Shown here one piece after another: positions 53,646 to 62,357 of a stretch of 64,000 bases of DNA (its first letter is position 1; each line of letters starts with the position of its first letter). Under the pieces are notes generated by a model. The model saw only the letters and a program-made list of their open reading frames with translations. It made no database searches and was not told the origin of the DNA. The stretch comes from Gammaproteobacteria bacterium (GTDB taxonomy: Bacteria > Pseudomonadota > Gammaproteobacteria > UBA6429 > Thiohalophilaceae). The stretch lies in contig JACQBC010000017.1 in the NCBI GenBank assembly GCA_016194635.1, forward strand, positions 177,036-241,035. Reading direction: 5' to 3'. Both the position numbers and the translations under genes were made by a program.

Positions 53646-54515
53646 ATGACAGTTCTCAACCGTTGCATCGCTGGACTAAGTATCGTGCTGAGTTTGACCA
53701 GCATCCATGGGTTTGCCCAAGACGAGATTGAAACCATTGATTTACACCACCGCAGCAGTGAAGATATCATTCCCGTCCTGCAGCCGCTGGTAAAACCAGG
53801 CGGTTCCCTCACCGGTACCGGTTATAAATTAATAATCCGCAGCACGCCGGACAATATCGACGAGCTAAAACATTTATTGGCCGATATCGACATCGCTTTA
53901 AAACAACTGGTCATTACCGTCGCCACCACCCGCCAAATGGAACAGCTGCTGAGCAGCAGCCAGGCCCAGGTGGTGGTTGATTCCGGTGATATCCATGCCG
54001 CCGCCGGTAGCCCGCTCCCCGCCGATGCGCCAGGGCTAACCCTGAGTAGCCGTGGCGATACAGCAAGAATCGATGCACACATTACCCAAACGCAACAACA
54101 CCAGGATGCGCCCAGTACACAACAGATGCGGGTGGTAGAAGGTACCTGGGGTTCGATTCAAATGGGACAGGCCGTGCCTATCATGACACGGCAACGTAAT
54201 CCGGACGGAACGGTAACCGCCACCGTCACCTATAAAAACGTCACCAGCGGCTTTCAAGTACTGCCGCGCACCCATGGCGAACAGGTGACGCTGCAAATTC
54301 GTCCTAGCAACGCCAGTATCAATGCACAAAACAGCGGCGCCATCGACGTGCAATCCATGCAGACCACGGTGACGGGCAAACTCGGCGAATGGATCTCACT
54401 TGGCGGTAACAGCACCTCGCGCTCCTCCGAGCGTGACGGGATGTTATACACCACCAAGGCACGCAGTTCACAACAAGACCAACTCTGGGTGAAAGTCGAA
54501 GTAGCTTCCCCATGA
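53646..54515 (+). CDS. Exported protein with secretin-type N-domain
   Basis: The 289-residue precursor has a signal peptide (IAGLSIVLSLTSIHGFA) and then a segment like the short N0/N1 domain of secretins (IETIDLHHRSSEDIIPVLQP and LLADIDIALKQLVITV). The C-terminal part resembles the start of a secretin beta domain (IQMGQAVPIMTRQRNPDG, then FQVLPRTHGEQVTLQIRP) but the protein is too short to form a full secretin pore. I chose ATG 53646. It overlaps the M61 peptidase gene by four bases. Function unknown; an accessory to a secretin or a periplasmic beta-sheet protein are both possible. Confidence 0.75.
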   Translation: MTVLNRCIAGLSIVLSLTSIHGFAQDEIETIDLHHRSSEDIIPVLQPLVKPGGSLTGTGYKLIIRSTPDNIDELKHLLADIDIALKQLVITVATTRQMEQLLSSSQAQVVVDSGDIHAAAGSPLPADAPGLTLSSRGDTARIDAHITQTQQHQDAPSTQQMRVVEGTWGSIQMGQAVPIMTRQRNPDGTVTATVTYKNVTSGFQVLPRTHGEQVTLQIRPSNASINAQNSGAIDVQSMQTTVTGKLGEWISLGGNSTSRSSERDGMLYTTKARSSQQDQLWVKVEVASP

Positions 54516-56323
54516 CGAATAACATGGCGTTGATTCACTACCGGATCGTACCTGTACGTCCGGAAGCCCACCTGTACGCCGTTACCTGCTCTATTCAGCG
54601 CCCCGCGCCGCCGGGGCAACAGCTGTGGTTACCGGCGTGGATACCGGGCAGTTATATGATCCGGGATTTTGCCCGTAATATTGTCAGCCTGACCGCCCGC
54701 TGTGAGGGTAAACCCGTCAAGGTGCGTAAACTCGACAAACAAACCTGGCGCTGTGAACCCTGCAGCGGAGAATTGCAGATCGACTATGAGGTATACGCCT
54801 GGGATTTATCGGTGCGTTCCGCGCATCTTGATACCACCCATGGGTATTTTAACGGCAGCAGCGTATTTGTAGCGGTAACAGGTCAAGAACAACAGGCCTG
54901 TAGTATCGAAATGGTGCGTCCCACGGGTGAATCGTACCAACACTGGCGGGTGGCAACCACCCTCGCCCGCCAGACTGCCGCTTTGTACGAATTTGGACTC
55001 TACCGCGCCGACAATTATGAGGAATTGATCGATCACCCGGTCGAACTGGGCAATTTCACTTTGCACACATTCGACGTCGCCGGCATCCCCCATGCCATTG
55101 CGATCACCGGACGCCAACATGCCGATACCGATCGGCTCGGCCGCGATGTTAAAATCCTTTGCGAAACCCATCGGCGCCTATTCGGCGAATTGCCCCCCAT
55201 GGAGCGGTATTTGTTTCAGTTAACGGTAGTGGACAACGGCTTTGGAGGTTTGGAACACCGTTCCTCCACCAGCCTCATCGCCAGCCGTAAATCCTTACCC
55301 GCTACCGGCATGACGGCTGGTTCGGATGACTACAACAATTTGCTGGGGTTATTCAGCCACGAATATTTTCACACCTGGCATGTAAAACAAATCAAACCCC
55401 AGGAATTTATTCCGTATCAATTACACCACGAAGTCCACACCGAACAACTCTGGGCCTTTGAGGGCATCACCTCGTATTACGATGACCTCGCCTTGGTTCG
55501 TAGCGGAATGATTAGCGTGGAGAAATACTTGGAAATCCTGGCTAAAAATATCACCCGGGTGTTGCGCGAACCGGGCCGATTAAAACAAACCTTGCCCGAG
55601 TCCAGCTTTGATGCCTGGAGCAAATATTACAAACAAGACGAAAACTCGCCTAACGCCATCGTAAGTTATTACCTCAAAGGGAGCTTGTTTGCGTTAGGGT
55701 TGGATCTGCTGATGCGGCGCGAGACCTCCCAGCAAGCTTCGTTGGATGATGTGATGCGGCGTTTGTGGATCGACCACGGAAAAACCCAGCGTGGCGTGGC
55801 AACGGACAGCATTGCGCGCATCGCCGAACAATTGGCGGGAACCACTGTGAAAGAATATTTTCACCAGTACTTATATACCACCGAGGATTTACCACTGCAG
55901 GCATTATTATCCTACGTGGGGGTGGATCTGCTGCTGCGCCCCGCCACCAGTGATGACGACAACGGAGGCAAAGAGGCGGATAAAAAAGACTATCCCGCCG
56001 TTGCCTTGGGGGGACGGTTTAGCGCCGATCCCGCCGGTGTGCGCGTCAACGTGGTCTATGACCACAGTGCATTGCAACGTGCCGGTGTGGCGGCGGGTGA
56101 TTGCATTGTTGCGATCGATCATTACCGTGTCAGCAAGGAAAGCCTGCGCACGGTTATCACTCCCTTCCGGCCCGGCGACACGGTCACCTTGCACCTGTTC
56201 CGACGCGATGAGTTGATGGTCATACCGATGTTACTTGAAGCGCCCAACGCCGATACCTGTTATTTAAAATGCCAACCCGATTCACACGCCAAACGCGCAG
56301 CCTGGCTACACAGAGTTGCGTAA
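54512..56323 (+). CDS. M61-family metallopeptidase with PDZ domain
   Basis: M61 peptidases are zinc aminopeptidases with a glycine preference. The 603-residue protein starts MTNNMALIHYRIVPVRP and has QQLWLPAWIPGSYMIRDFAR, typical of the N-terminal domain, the zinc site LFSHEYFHTWHVKQIKP with a later Glu in LWAFEGITSYYDDL, and a C-terminal PDZ domain (GVRVNVVYDHSALQRAGVAA, then GDCIVAIDHYRV). No signal peptide is seen, so it is probably cytoplasmic or periplasmic by another route. It overlaps the secretin-like gene by four bases. Confidence 0.9.
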   Translation: MTNNMALIHYRIVPVRPEAHLYAVTCSIQRPAPPGQQLWLPAWIPGSYMIRDFARNIVSLTARCEGKPVKVRKLDKQTWRCEPCSGELQIDYEVYAWDLSVRSAHLDTTHGYFNGSSVFVAVTGQEQQACSIEMVRPTGESYQHWRVATTLARQTAALYEFGLYRADNYEELIDHPVELGNFTLHTFDVAGIPHAIAITGRQHADTDRLGRDVKILCETHRRLFGELPPMERYLFQLTVVDNGFGGLEHRSSTSLIASRKSLPATGMTAGSDDYNNLLGLFSHEYFHTWHVKQIKPQEFIPYQLHHEVHTEQLWAFEGITSYYDDLALVRSGMISVEKYLEILAKNITRVLREPGRLKQTLPESSFDAWSKYYKQDENSPNAIVSYYLKGSLFALGLDLLMRRETSQQASLDDVMRRLWIDHGKTQRGVATDSIARIAEQLAGTTVKEYFHQYLYTTEDLPLQALLSYVGVDLLLRPATSDDDNGGKEADKKDYPAVALGGRFSADPAGVRVNVVYDHSALQRAGVAAGDCIVAIDHYRVSKESLRTVITPFRPGDTVTLHLFRRDELMVIPMLLEAPNADTCYLKCQPDSHAKRAAWLHRVA

Positions 56324-56400
56324 ATGGCGGGGGCAACCAAGCCAACTAATCCACATCATCCCCCGAACAACCAGTGCGCTAGAACGCCTCATTCAGCGCA

Positions 56401-56940
56401 TTAACCAACATATTTAACGCTGGTCACTTCCATCTGTGTAAAATGCGGCTGCAACCAGCGGTAGGCCAGGCTGCTTGTCATCTTTTCGGCGAAATTTTCG
56501 TCTTGAAAGTGTTGAATCAAGGTCGCGTTTAAATTTACTTTAACCACATCGGCGGTAAAATGCTGCGACAACAGCACCAACGCGTCATTTTGTCCAGGCC
56601 GAACCGTCGGCATGGTGAAGGCCAGGGTTGATAAGGCTTCGTATTGGATGGTGGAAAATACCGGCCGCATCCGGATACGGATCTCATTGCGCACCATGCC
56701 GGTCACAATCCAAGAAATATTTTCCAAGGCATCGATTAATTCTTTATCGACCCCCGCTTGGGTTAGAAAAAAATCGATGGCGGGGTAGTACCCTAAATGC
56801 TGGGTAGTGGCATAGTGTTGGACTTGCTGCGCAATCGACTCACCGACAACACGCGGTGAAGCCGCCACGTGGCGTTCTATCGCTTCCATCGGTACCTGCA
56901 AACGCAACCCCAGTGCAACTTTTGAGAGTTGCAACACCAT
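56401..56940 (-). CDS. Conserved-looking protein of unknown function, downstream of the DsrS-like gene
   Basis: The 179-residue product is soluble and largely helical, with no motif I recognise. Notable segments are LGLRLQVPMEAIERHVAASP, ALENISWIVTGMVRNEIRIR and STLAFTMPTVRPGQNDALVL. ATG 56940 lies two bases after the stop of the DsrS-like gene, so the pair is almost certainly co-transcribed and probably works together. A sulfur-related role is only guilt by association. Confidence 0.65.
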   Translation of the reverse strand: MVLQLSKVALGLRLQVPMEAIERHVAASPRVVGESIAQQVQHYATTQHLGYYPAIDFFLTQAGVDKELIDALENISWIVTGMVRNEIRIRMRPVFSTIQYEALSTLAFTMPTVRPGQNDALVLLSQHFTADVVKVNLNATLIQHFQDENFAEKMTSSLAYRWLQPHFTQMEVTSVKYVG

Positions 56941-56942
56941 AC

Positions 56943-58079
56943 TTAGGACACTTGCCCTTGTAGACGGCGCAAATGCAATAACACCGGCGCAACAATCGGT
57001 TCGATTTTACGGCGCATGACGGTACCCACCGCATCGGTCAGGGCAAACACCGGGGCGATCAAGGGCTCGCCCACGCAGGCGACCACCAGTACACTTTCGA
57101 TTATCGGGTGCAACTCAGGTAATCGCGCCTTTAACTGCGCGATAGCCTCCCTCTGACAACAGTCCTGGCCGGCCGCGCAGAATAAATCGGCCTCGGCGAG
57201 AATTTGGGAGAGCTCACGACGCTTTTCCTGATGGGGCCGTACCGTATGGAAATACTGTTCCAACGTATCAAACGTGGCGACAACCACGTCTTGATTTACC
57301 GGCTTGTCCAACACGGTTGTCACGGTATGCAAATACGCTTGCCCGCGGGGGCTTAATAGTCGTAACAAGTGCACGGCGAGGGGGTTATCGCGCAGATCAT
57401 CCACGGCTAATGGGCGTTGCCACCGCTCCCAATTTGGGTGCGCACGGGTCCGGGTGGGCAATTGATCCGGCAAGCTTTTAAGGAACCCCACCCAATAGGC
57501 ATTTTTGCGTTGCCCGCGCGACCATAACTGCGCCTGCGCCTCGGTGGAAACCAAACCGGGTTGTAACACCAACCGTACCGATTCAATAATATTGCGCGGC
57601 TCTTCTTCAAAGGGGAGGAATTCGAGTAAAAATTCCGCCAATATCTTCCCCATGGTACCCGTGGCGACGTCTTCGCGGGCCAGCATGCGCCGTGCGTTAT
57701 CCGCGTCCGGCATGGCCCACCAGGCACAGCGCGCCAGTTCATCGGTTAAGGCCGCCGCCCCCACCACCGCCACCACCGCCTCGGGTTCACCCAATTTTAA
57801 TAAACTCGCCAAATTTTCCGCGCGGGCCTGCCCCATACGCGTCCAGCGTTTGAGAAAGATAGGATAACCCCCGGGCGAACCCAAGACATGGCTGGAGATC
57901 ATTTCCTTGACGTGCCGCACATAGTTCTCGTCGCGGCAATTGGGATTGAGTTGAATCTTGGCCTCGCCCCGCGCGGTCAGGCCATAAACCATCATTTTGC
58001 CTTCATCGATACGTATGGCGTGTACGGATTGATTCAGCAGAACGTTGAGGCGGAGACTGTCTTCCTGCGATAACGGCAT
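56943..58079 (-). CDS. dsrS: DsrS-like protein
   Basis: DsrS is a soluble protein of about 378 residues encoded near the dsr sulfur-oxidation genes in Allochromatium, and homologues occur in many gammaproteobacteria without other dsr genes nearby. This 378-residue product starts MPLSQEDSLRLNVLL and shows GLTARGEAKIQLNPNCRDEN, VLGSPGGYPIFLKRWTRMGQ and DELARCAWWAMPDADNARRML, which I recall as typical. No catalytic motif is known. The assignment rests on memory of the family rather than a search, and no dsrAB or other dsr genes lie in this window. Confidence 0.6.
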   Translation of the reverse strand: MPLSQEDSLRLNVLLNQSVHAIRIDEGKMMVYGLTARGEAKIQLNPNCRDENYVRHVKEMISSHVLGSPGGYPIFLKRWTRMGQARAENLASLLKLGEPEAVVAVVGAAALTDELARCAWWAMPDADNARRMLAREDVATGTMGKILAEFLLEFLPFEEEPRNIIESVRLVLQPGLVSTEAQAQLWSRGQRKNAYWVGFLKSLPDQLPTRTRAHPNWERWQRPLAVDDLRDNPLAVHLLRLLSPRGQAYLHTVTTVLDKPVNQDVVVATFDTLEQYFHTVRPHQEKRRELSQILAEADLFCAAGQDCCQREAIAQLKARLPELHPIIESVLVVACVGEPLIAPVFALTDAVGTVMRRKIEPIVAPVLLHLRRLQGQVS

Positions 58080-58129
58080 GGGTCTGGGAGGTGGGAAAAC
58101 CGGACCCCATTATAACGAACTCCGCCGAG

Positions 58130-60025
58130 TTAGTTAAATTTTTCTTGTTGTGTAAGTTTAAACTGATGCACCACCGATTGCAGTTCAGTCGCCAATTGCG
58201 CCAGAGACTGGCTGGTGTTCAAGGTTTGATTCGCCGCTTCGGTAGACGATAGCGCGATATCGTTGATATTGACAACATTGCGGTTAATTTCTTCAGCCAC
58301 TGTGGATTGTTCTTCCGCGGCGCTGGCGATCTGCAGGTTCATATTATTAATTGATGACACCGCGCTGGTAATTTCATCCAAGGCGGATGCGGCAACATCG
58401 GCCTGGGCCACGCAACTCTGCACCAGATGACGGCTTTGCCCCATCGCCTGAACCACGGCACCGGCGCGATGTTGCAACCGTTCGATGATCGTGCCAATCT
58501 CTTGGGTTGACGTCTGGCTGCGTGAGGCCAAGGTACGAACCTCATCCGCCACGACCGCGAAACCACGCCCTTGTTCACCGGCGCGGGCCGCTTCAATGGC
58601 GGCGTTGAGGGCCAACAAATTGGTTTGCTCGGCAATACCGCCGATGACTTGTAAAACGGTATTAATATTATCCGTCTCACCCTTTAATTGATTAATTTCA
58701 TTGGCGGTATGATCCACCTCGTCGGCTAGGGATTTAATCCCGGTGATCGTTTCCACCACCAGTTGTCGACCCTTCTTGGAATGTTCATCGGCGCTGCGCG
58801 ACGCGGCGGCGGCATCATGCGCACTACGCGCAACTTCCTGCACCGTGGCTGTCATTTCATTCATCGCGGCGGCAACCTGCTCGGTTTCCTGGTGCTGGCG
58901 TTGTACCCCATCACGGGTATTCTGGGTGATCATCGAAAGCTCTTCCGAGGCGGTGCTCAACATCACGGTGGATTGATAAACTTCTTGAATCGAACGGTAA
59001 AAAACTTCGATCATCTCGTTAAAGGCATGACTCATGTCGGCAATCTCATCCACCCCGTCGATATCACTACGCAATTCCAGCGCCTTGCTAGAGGCGACTT
59101 CACGCATGATCGCACTTAGTTTAGTAATAGGACGAATAATGCTGCTCGCCAGCATTACCACGAATGCAACAATTACTCCCAGCAAAACCAAGGCAACCAC
59201 TGTGGCCATGACACTGAGCTTGGTTTGATAGGTGGAAACATCGGTGGATAGATCCGCCTCCATGGCACCGAGGATTCCTTCGGTTTTATTGACCGTACTA
59301 CGTAATTCGCCCAAGGTGCCGCTGGAGATATCCAACCCTTTGCGTTGCGTTGCCAGCACCAAGGCCGTGAATTGTTGCTGGTAATTATCCGCCAACTTGC
59401 GCAGTTCAGATTTGATTTCAACAGGGAACCCGCGCGCGGCCAAATGGGTAGTAAACGCTTCAAACGATCTATTAAACTTCTCGACATGGCTTAGGCTAGT
59501 ATCCAACATGAAATCTTTTTCATAGCAACGCAACATTAGTAGATCAACCAGCAGCTCATGATCACCCAGCTTGGTAATGCGATCTTCCGTTTGCTGGGCG
59601 GCTTCACGCATACCACCGTATAAACCGGATTTTTCATCCAGCCCAATCACTTGCTGTTGTTTAACCAGGACATCAAATTTTAGGCCGTACTCGAGTAAGA
59701 TGTTTTTTACATTGACGGCGCCTTCCGTCGGCAGACCCACCGTGGTGAGTTTTTCCAGGAGTGTATCCATACGCGCAAGGGTTTCAGCCTTGGTTTTGGT
59801 AAATTTTTCATAATAGCTCAGCTCTTGTTGCGCCAGAAAATTTTTCTCGTGGCGGCGCAACATCAATACATTGCCATCAACCTGCTCCGCCAAGATCCGC
59901 AACTCGTATAAGCGGTTGGTGCCCGACATCGCGTACAGTTGTAGCCCGAGCATCCCCAGCATTCCAACAAGGATCATCGCCGTAACAATAAACAGTTTGT
60001 ATTTGATCGATACTAGTTTAAACAT
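58130..60025 (-). CDS. Methyl-accepting chemotaxis protein with helical bimodular (HBM-like) sensor
   Basis: The 631-residue chemoreceptor has a first membrane helix (about residues 10-32), a periplasmic helical sensor (about 33-280) with two related modules marked by [21 protein letters not shown] (in part) and [16 protein letters not shown], the pattern of HBM domains, and a second membrane helix near 280-302. A HAMP domain and the cytoplasmic signalling hairpin follow, with [20 protein letters not shown]. The C-terminus (LTQQEKFN) has no CheR-binding pentapeptide. HBM receptors of Pseudomonas sense organic acids; the ligand here is unknown. GAGGGGG before the ATG is a strong ribosome-binding site. 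Confidence 0.9.
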   Translation of the reverse strand: MFKLVSIKYKLFIVTAMILVGMLGMLGLQLYAMSGTNRLYELRILAEQVDGNVLMLRRHEKNFLAQQELSYYEKFTKTKAETLARMDTLLEKLTTVGLPTEGAVNVKNILLEYGLKFDVLVKQQQVIGLDEKSGLYGGMREAAQQTEDRITKLGDHELLVDLLMLRCYEKDFMLDTSLSHVEKFNRSFEAFTTHLAARGFPVEIKSELRKLADNYQQQFTALVLATQRKGLDISSGTLGELRSTVNKTEGILGAMEADLSTDVSTYQTKLSVMATVVALVLLGVIVAFVVMLASSIIRPITKLSAIMREVASSKALELRSDIDGVDEIADMSHAFNEMIEVFYRSIQEVYQSTVMLSTASEELSMITQNTRDGVQRQHQETEQVAAAMNEMTATVQEVARSAHDAAAASRSADEHSKKGRQLVVETITGIKSLADEVDHTANEINQLKGETDNINTVLQVIGGIAEQTNLLALNAAIEAARAGEQGRGFAVVADEVRTLASRSQTSTQEIGTIIERLQHRAGAVVQAMGQSRHLVQSCVAQADVAASALDEITSAVSSINNMNLQIASAAEEQSTVAEEINRNVVNINDIALSSTEAANQTLNTSQSLAQLATELQSVVHQFKLTQQEKFN

Positions 60026-60078
60026 CTTGCCACCCCCTCAGGCTGATACCATACTAGGATTAAGTGCTAAACAGTTCG

Positions 60079-60174
60079 TTATCCCTGCCTACTAGCGGAC
60101 AATTCGCGTGGTAACTTAAATAACGAAATGGCATTGAGCGGATTCACGTCTGGAATGCGTTCTTTCCAGTCCAT
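60079..60174 (-). pseudogene. DUF433 antitoxin remnant (start of gene only)
   Basis: A 31-codon frame begins MDWKERI and then runs PDVNPLNAISLFKLPREL, without the rest of DUF433. The start and about 30 bases around it match the start of the DUF433 gene at 61686-61720 at about 28 of the first 30 positions. This is the scar of a second DUF433 gene whose body has been lost. Confidence 0.55.
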
Positions 60175-60407
60175 GTTAAATGCCCCCAGGAGGCTTGAAC
60201 TGCTCAAGCCGGTTATTGGAATCACCGTGCGCCCGAGCGGTTATACCGCGGAATACCCGGAAATTTCTTCAGGAGTTCAGGAGAGTCAATGACTTTTCCT
60301 TGTCTTCCAGAATCCAGTCGCTTCGACACCGGTTATCTTTATGGATACATTGAGCGATGCAGTATGCGTACAACGGCAGCACAGGGGCGCATGGGAAAGA
60401 ATCGAGA
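60175..60407. other. Degraded intergenic stretch, no gene supported
   Basis: Only a short frame of about 40 codons (from ATG 60289, MTFPCLPESSRFDTGYLY) with an AGGAG site upstream is visible. It has no recognisable motif and I do not call it a gene. Confidence 0.4.
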
Positions 60408-60630
60408 GTAGCCCCTTTCGATGGGCCTGAACCACTCCGGCGAGGTAGGGTTACGTCTGGCCCGATGTACTTTATTCATATTCAAATTAATATTCCGAGC
60501 TGGAATGATAAAACGCTTTCGCAGGAAATTTCTTTCTCACGAAATAATTCCCTCCCAAGGATTTCACTTTGACGAGATAATAAAACGCTTGGTGGAATGC
60601 CGCACACGGCAGCGGCATATCAAAATCAAT
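60408..60630 (-). repeat. Dispersed repeat copy B with a protein-coding remnant
   Basis: This is the counterpart of the repeat at 25997-26188. On the minus strand, 60630-60487 encodes IDFDMPLPCAAFHQAFYYLV and KVKSLGGNYFVRKKFPAK, ending FYHSSSEY. The frame is open upstream to 60729, giving an 80-residue reading frame, but only the last 48 codons are shared with copy A. A B-specific insert of about 30 bases (60457-60486) separates the stop from the second shared block. Identity is highest in GCAGGAAATTTCTTTCTCAC and neighbours. Confidence 0.7.
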
Positions 60631-60983
60631 TTCCCGGACGTTCGCATCGGGGTTGGTAGTAAAGGATACAATGGTCGAGGGAGAAAGGAATGGTAGTCTT
60701 TGAATTGAGAAAGGACGTGGGTCTGCCAAGAACTCGGATAATGTTCCGAAAAAACATCCATTTCTTGAACAAAGTTTTGTTCGACCAAGCGGTGAAACAT
60801 CGTGATACGGCTCTCCACCGGAGGAATGTCACCCGCGTGGGTGATCCCCAGCGCTTGGGCGATCGCCCCCGGCGTAAAGGGCGCGCCACCTTGGGTGTCC
60901 GTGCAATAGATTTTTTCCCGCTGCGCCCGTAATTCCTGCTCGGTTTTCTTGCCTTCCTTAGGTGTCACCTCCAGGGTGGCCAT
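60564..60983 (-). CDS. Hypothetical protein fragment, possibly frameshifted into repeat B
   Basis: The 139-residue frame starts MATLEVTPKEGKKTEQELRA and contains REKIYCTDTQGGAPFTPGAI and VESRITMFHRLVEQNFVQEM, which look like a genuine soluble protein. The last 30 residues (from about TPMRTSGK) run through repeat B in a frame different from its conserved one and are Arg- and Cys-rich, so the C-terminus is probably not native. I do not recognise the family. It may be the 5' part of a gene broken by the repeat. Confidence 0.4.
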   Translation of the reverse strand: MATLEVTPKEGKKTEQELRAQREKIYCTDTQGGAPFTPGAIAQALGITHAGDIPPVESRITMFHRLVEQNFVQEMDVFSEHYPSSWQTHVLSQFKDYHSFLPRPLYPLLPTPMRTSGKLILICRCRVRHSTKRFIISSK

Positions 60984-61101
60984 GCGGTCCTCGCGGTTTA
61001 GAGTAATAGATTGTTAGAGAATATAGCAAAACGATTTTCTACAAATTGCATGTGGCGATTAATATCGAATATTAGGGGATGCTAATGATAAAATATCGCG
61101 G

Positions 61102-61131
61102 GTTTAATCCACGCGCTCGTGTGAGCGCAAC
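61102..61131 (-). repeat. Orphan, degenerate CRISPR repeat
   Basis: Thirty bases beginning GTTTAATCCACGCGCTCG match the 32-base repeat of the array at 62456 with two single-base deletions and a G-to-A change in the terminal GCGCAAC. The first full repeat of the main array (62456-62487) carries the same G-to-A change. It lies 1.3 kb from the array, immediately outside the left IS21-type end. Confidence 0.8.
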
Positions 61132-61137
61132 GGCTGA

Positions 61138-61188
61138 TGTCAAACAGCGTCCAATACTTCCCACGTGTCAGCGCCCCATTGTTCCCAC
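61138..61188 (+). repeat. IS21-type terminal inverted repeat, left
   Basis: The sequence begins TGTCAAACAGCGTCCAATAC and is complementary to 62358-62408 at 45 of 51 positions. TGA directly precedes it, so the true tip may be TGATGTCAAAC at 61135. Confidence 0.75.
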
Positions 61189-61322
61189 TTTTTCTTTTTC
61201 GTGTTTTTGAGAACGATGTTTACTTTGCTTAAAGCGGAAAGAATCATACCGGTTTCCAAGATATCGCAATGATGGGTAACGCGATCAAGCAACGCGGTCG
61301 TCATCTTCGCGTCTCCAATGCA
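61168..61322 (-). pseudogene. istB (IS21 helper ATPase) C-terminal fragment, frameshifted
   Basis: Read on the minus strand, [20 protein letters not shown] followed by ILETG matches the C-terminal region of IS21 IstB ATPases. One base is missing near 61245, after which the expected GNDSFRFKQ continues in another frame and ends at a TGA at 61168-61170. The ATPase core is absent, so it is non-functional. Confidence 0.75.
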
Positions 61323-61531
61323 GGAAGAGGCCATTGACGAATACTGTCCTTATCGAGCACAAAGAAGTAATCATCTACCTCACCTTCGACGCGACTGAAG
61401 AGGGTCAGAATTATTCTTGTGGGTTCCGCTGGGTTGTCAGGATCAAACCGCAGGTAAAGGATTGCGGGAGGACATGGCAAACGTCGATTAAACACCAATT
61501 CACCGTAATCACGATCAGTAGACAAACGCAA
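61301..61531 (-). pseudogene. DUF5615 (PIN-like) toxin, C-terminal half only
   Basis: The frame gives LSTDRDYGELVFNRRLPCPP and AILYLRFDPDNPAEPTRIIL, the second half of DUF5615 PIN-like toxins, which normally begin with a 50-residue N-terminal part carrying the first catalytic Asp. That part is missing. The last codons run into the istB fragment. It overlaps the end of the DUF433 gene, so a deletion appears to have joined the two genes. Confidence 0.7.
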
Positions 61532-61706
61532 ATAACGCGTGGAGATCTTCGGGCTTCAGTTGCGGATAGTTATCAAACAGTTGCTGTTCTGTCCAACCTG
61601 TAGCGAGTAGTTTCAACAAAAAATCCACCGACAAACGCGCGCCCTTGATCACGGGCTTGCCGACCAGGATGCTCGGATCAACTACAATGCGTTCTTTCCA
61701 GTTCAT
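61515..61706 (-). CDS. DUF433 antitoxin-like protein, C-terminus shortened
   Basis: The 63-residue product begins MNWKERIVVDPSILVGKPVI and continues KGARLSVDFLLKLLATGWTE, the DUF433 pattern found as partners of DUF5615 toxins. It ends after LHALFAFVY, about ten residues short of the usual end, where the sequence passes into the truncated toxin. Whether it is still made or useful is unknown. The start codon neighbourhood is duplicated at 60154-60188. Confidence 0.7.
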   Translation of the reverse strand: MNWKERIVVDPSILVGKPVIKGARLSVDFLLKLLATGWTEQQLFDNYPQLKPEDLHALFAFVY

Positions 61707-61830
61707 ATTAAATCTCCCACAGAGTGAATATGATAAGTCTAGCCTTTATATAAGAAACCCTAAACAAGATGACCTTAGATTCGCCTGACCAATAGCAGCC
61801 CGCAGCCGAAGGCTTTGGCAGGGCATAAAG

Positions 61831-62353
61831 GCCCACACCTTTGAGTGTGCCGACGTAAAACGTGTCTTGCGAGCCCAGGTAACCGAGGTGTGCCGTGTCA
61901 ATTTCACCGCTGACCTCGTCATCGAGTTGCTTTCGTTCCAAGGCGGTAATCTGTGCCTCGGTGAGCACAATGCCCTTGCGAACCATCTTGTCTTCCAGTG
62001 CACGGAGCCGGTCTTTAAAATTTGCCAAGCCATGACGTAACCAAACACAGCGCACGCCCGCTGCCAGAAATGAAGACGCCACGCAAGCGCAATTCGTTGC
62101 TGGTGCGGTGTTGGCCATGGGCCGGGTAGGCCACCGCATACGCCACCACCGCCGCTTCGGTCTGCTCATCAATGCGGTTTTTGATGTTAGGCTTACGTCG
62201 GCTGTGTTCGAACAAGGCATCGACACCACCGGTTTCCAGCGCCGTTTGGTAGCGGTAGAATGTATCCCGCGACAGCCCCATCCTCTTGCAGGCGTGGGAC
62301 ACATTCTCTAACTCTTGGGGCAGATTTAACGGCCCTACCTTGTGTTTAATGAC
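61831..62353 (-). pseudogene. IS481-type transposase, N-terminal fragment with frameshift
   Basis: The minus-strand reading KVIKHKVGPLNLPQELENVS is followed by HACKRMGLSRDTFYRYQTAL and SRRKPNIKNRIDEQTEAAVV, the helix-turn-helix part of IS481-like transposases. After about 62060 the homology continues in the other frame (VWLRHGLANFKDRLRALEDK, then GYLGSQDTFYVGTLKGVG), so one base has been gained near there. It stops before the DDE catalytic domain. The first codon is not evident; the fragment abuts the right IS21-type end. Confidence 0.8.
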
Positions 62354-62357
62354 TTTT

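Noticed and set aside
56324..56400. GCGCT/CAGCGC hairpin between the M61 gene and the converging gene at 56401
   Set aside because: The stem is short and the loop long, with no T run, so I do not call a terminator.
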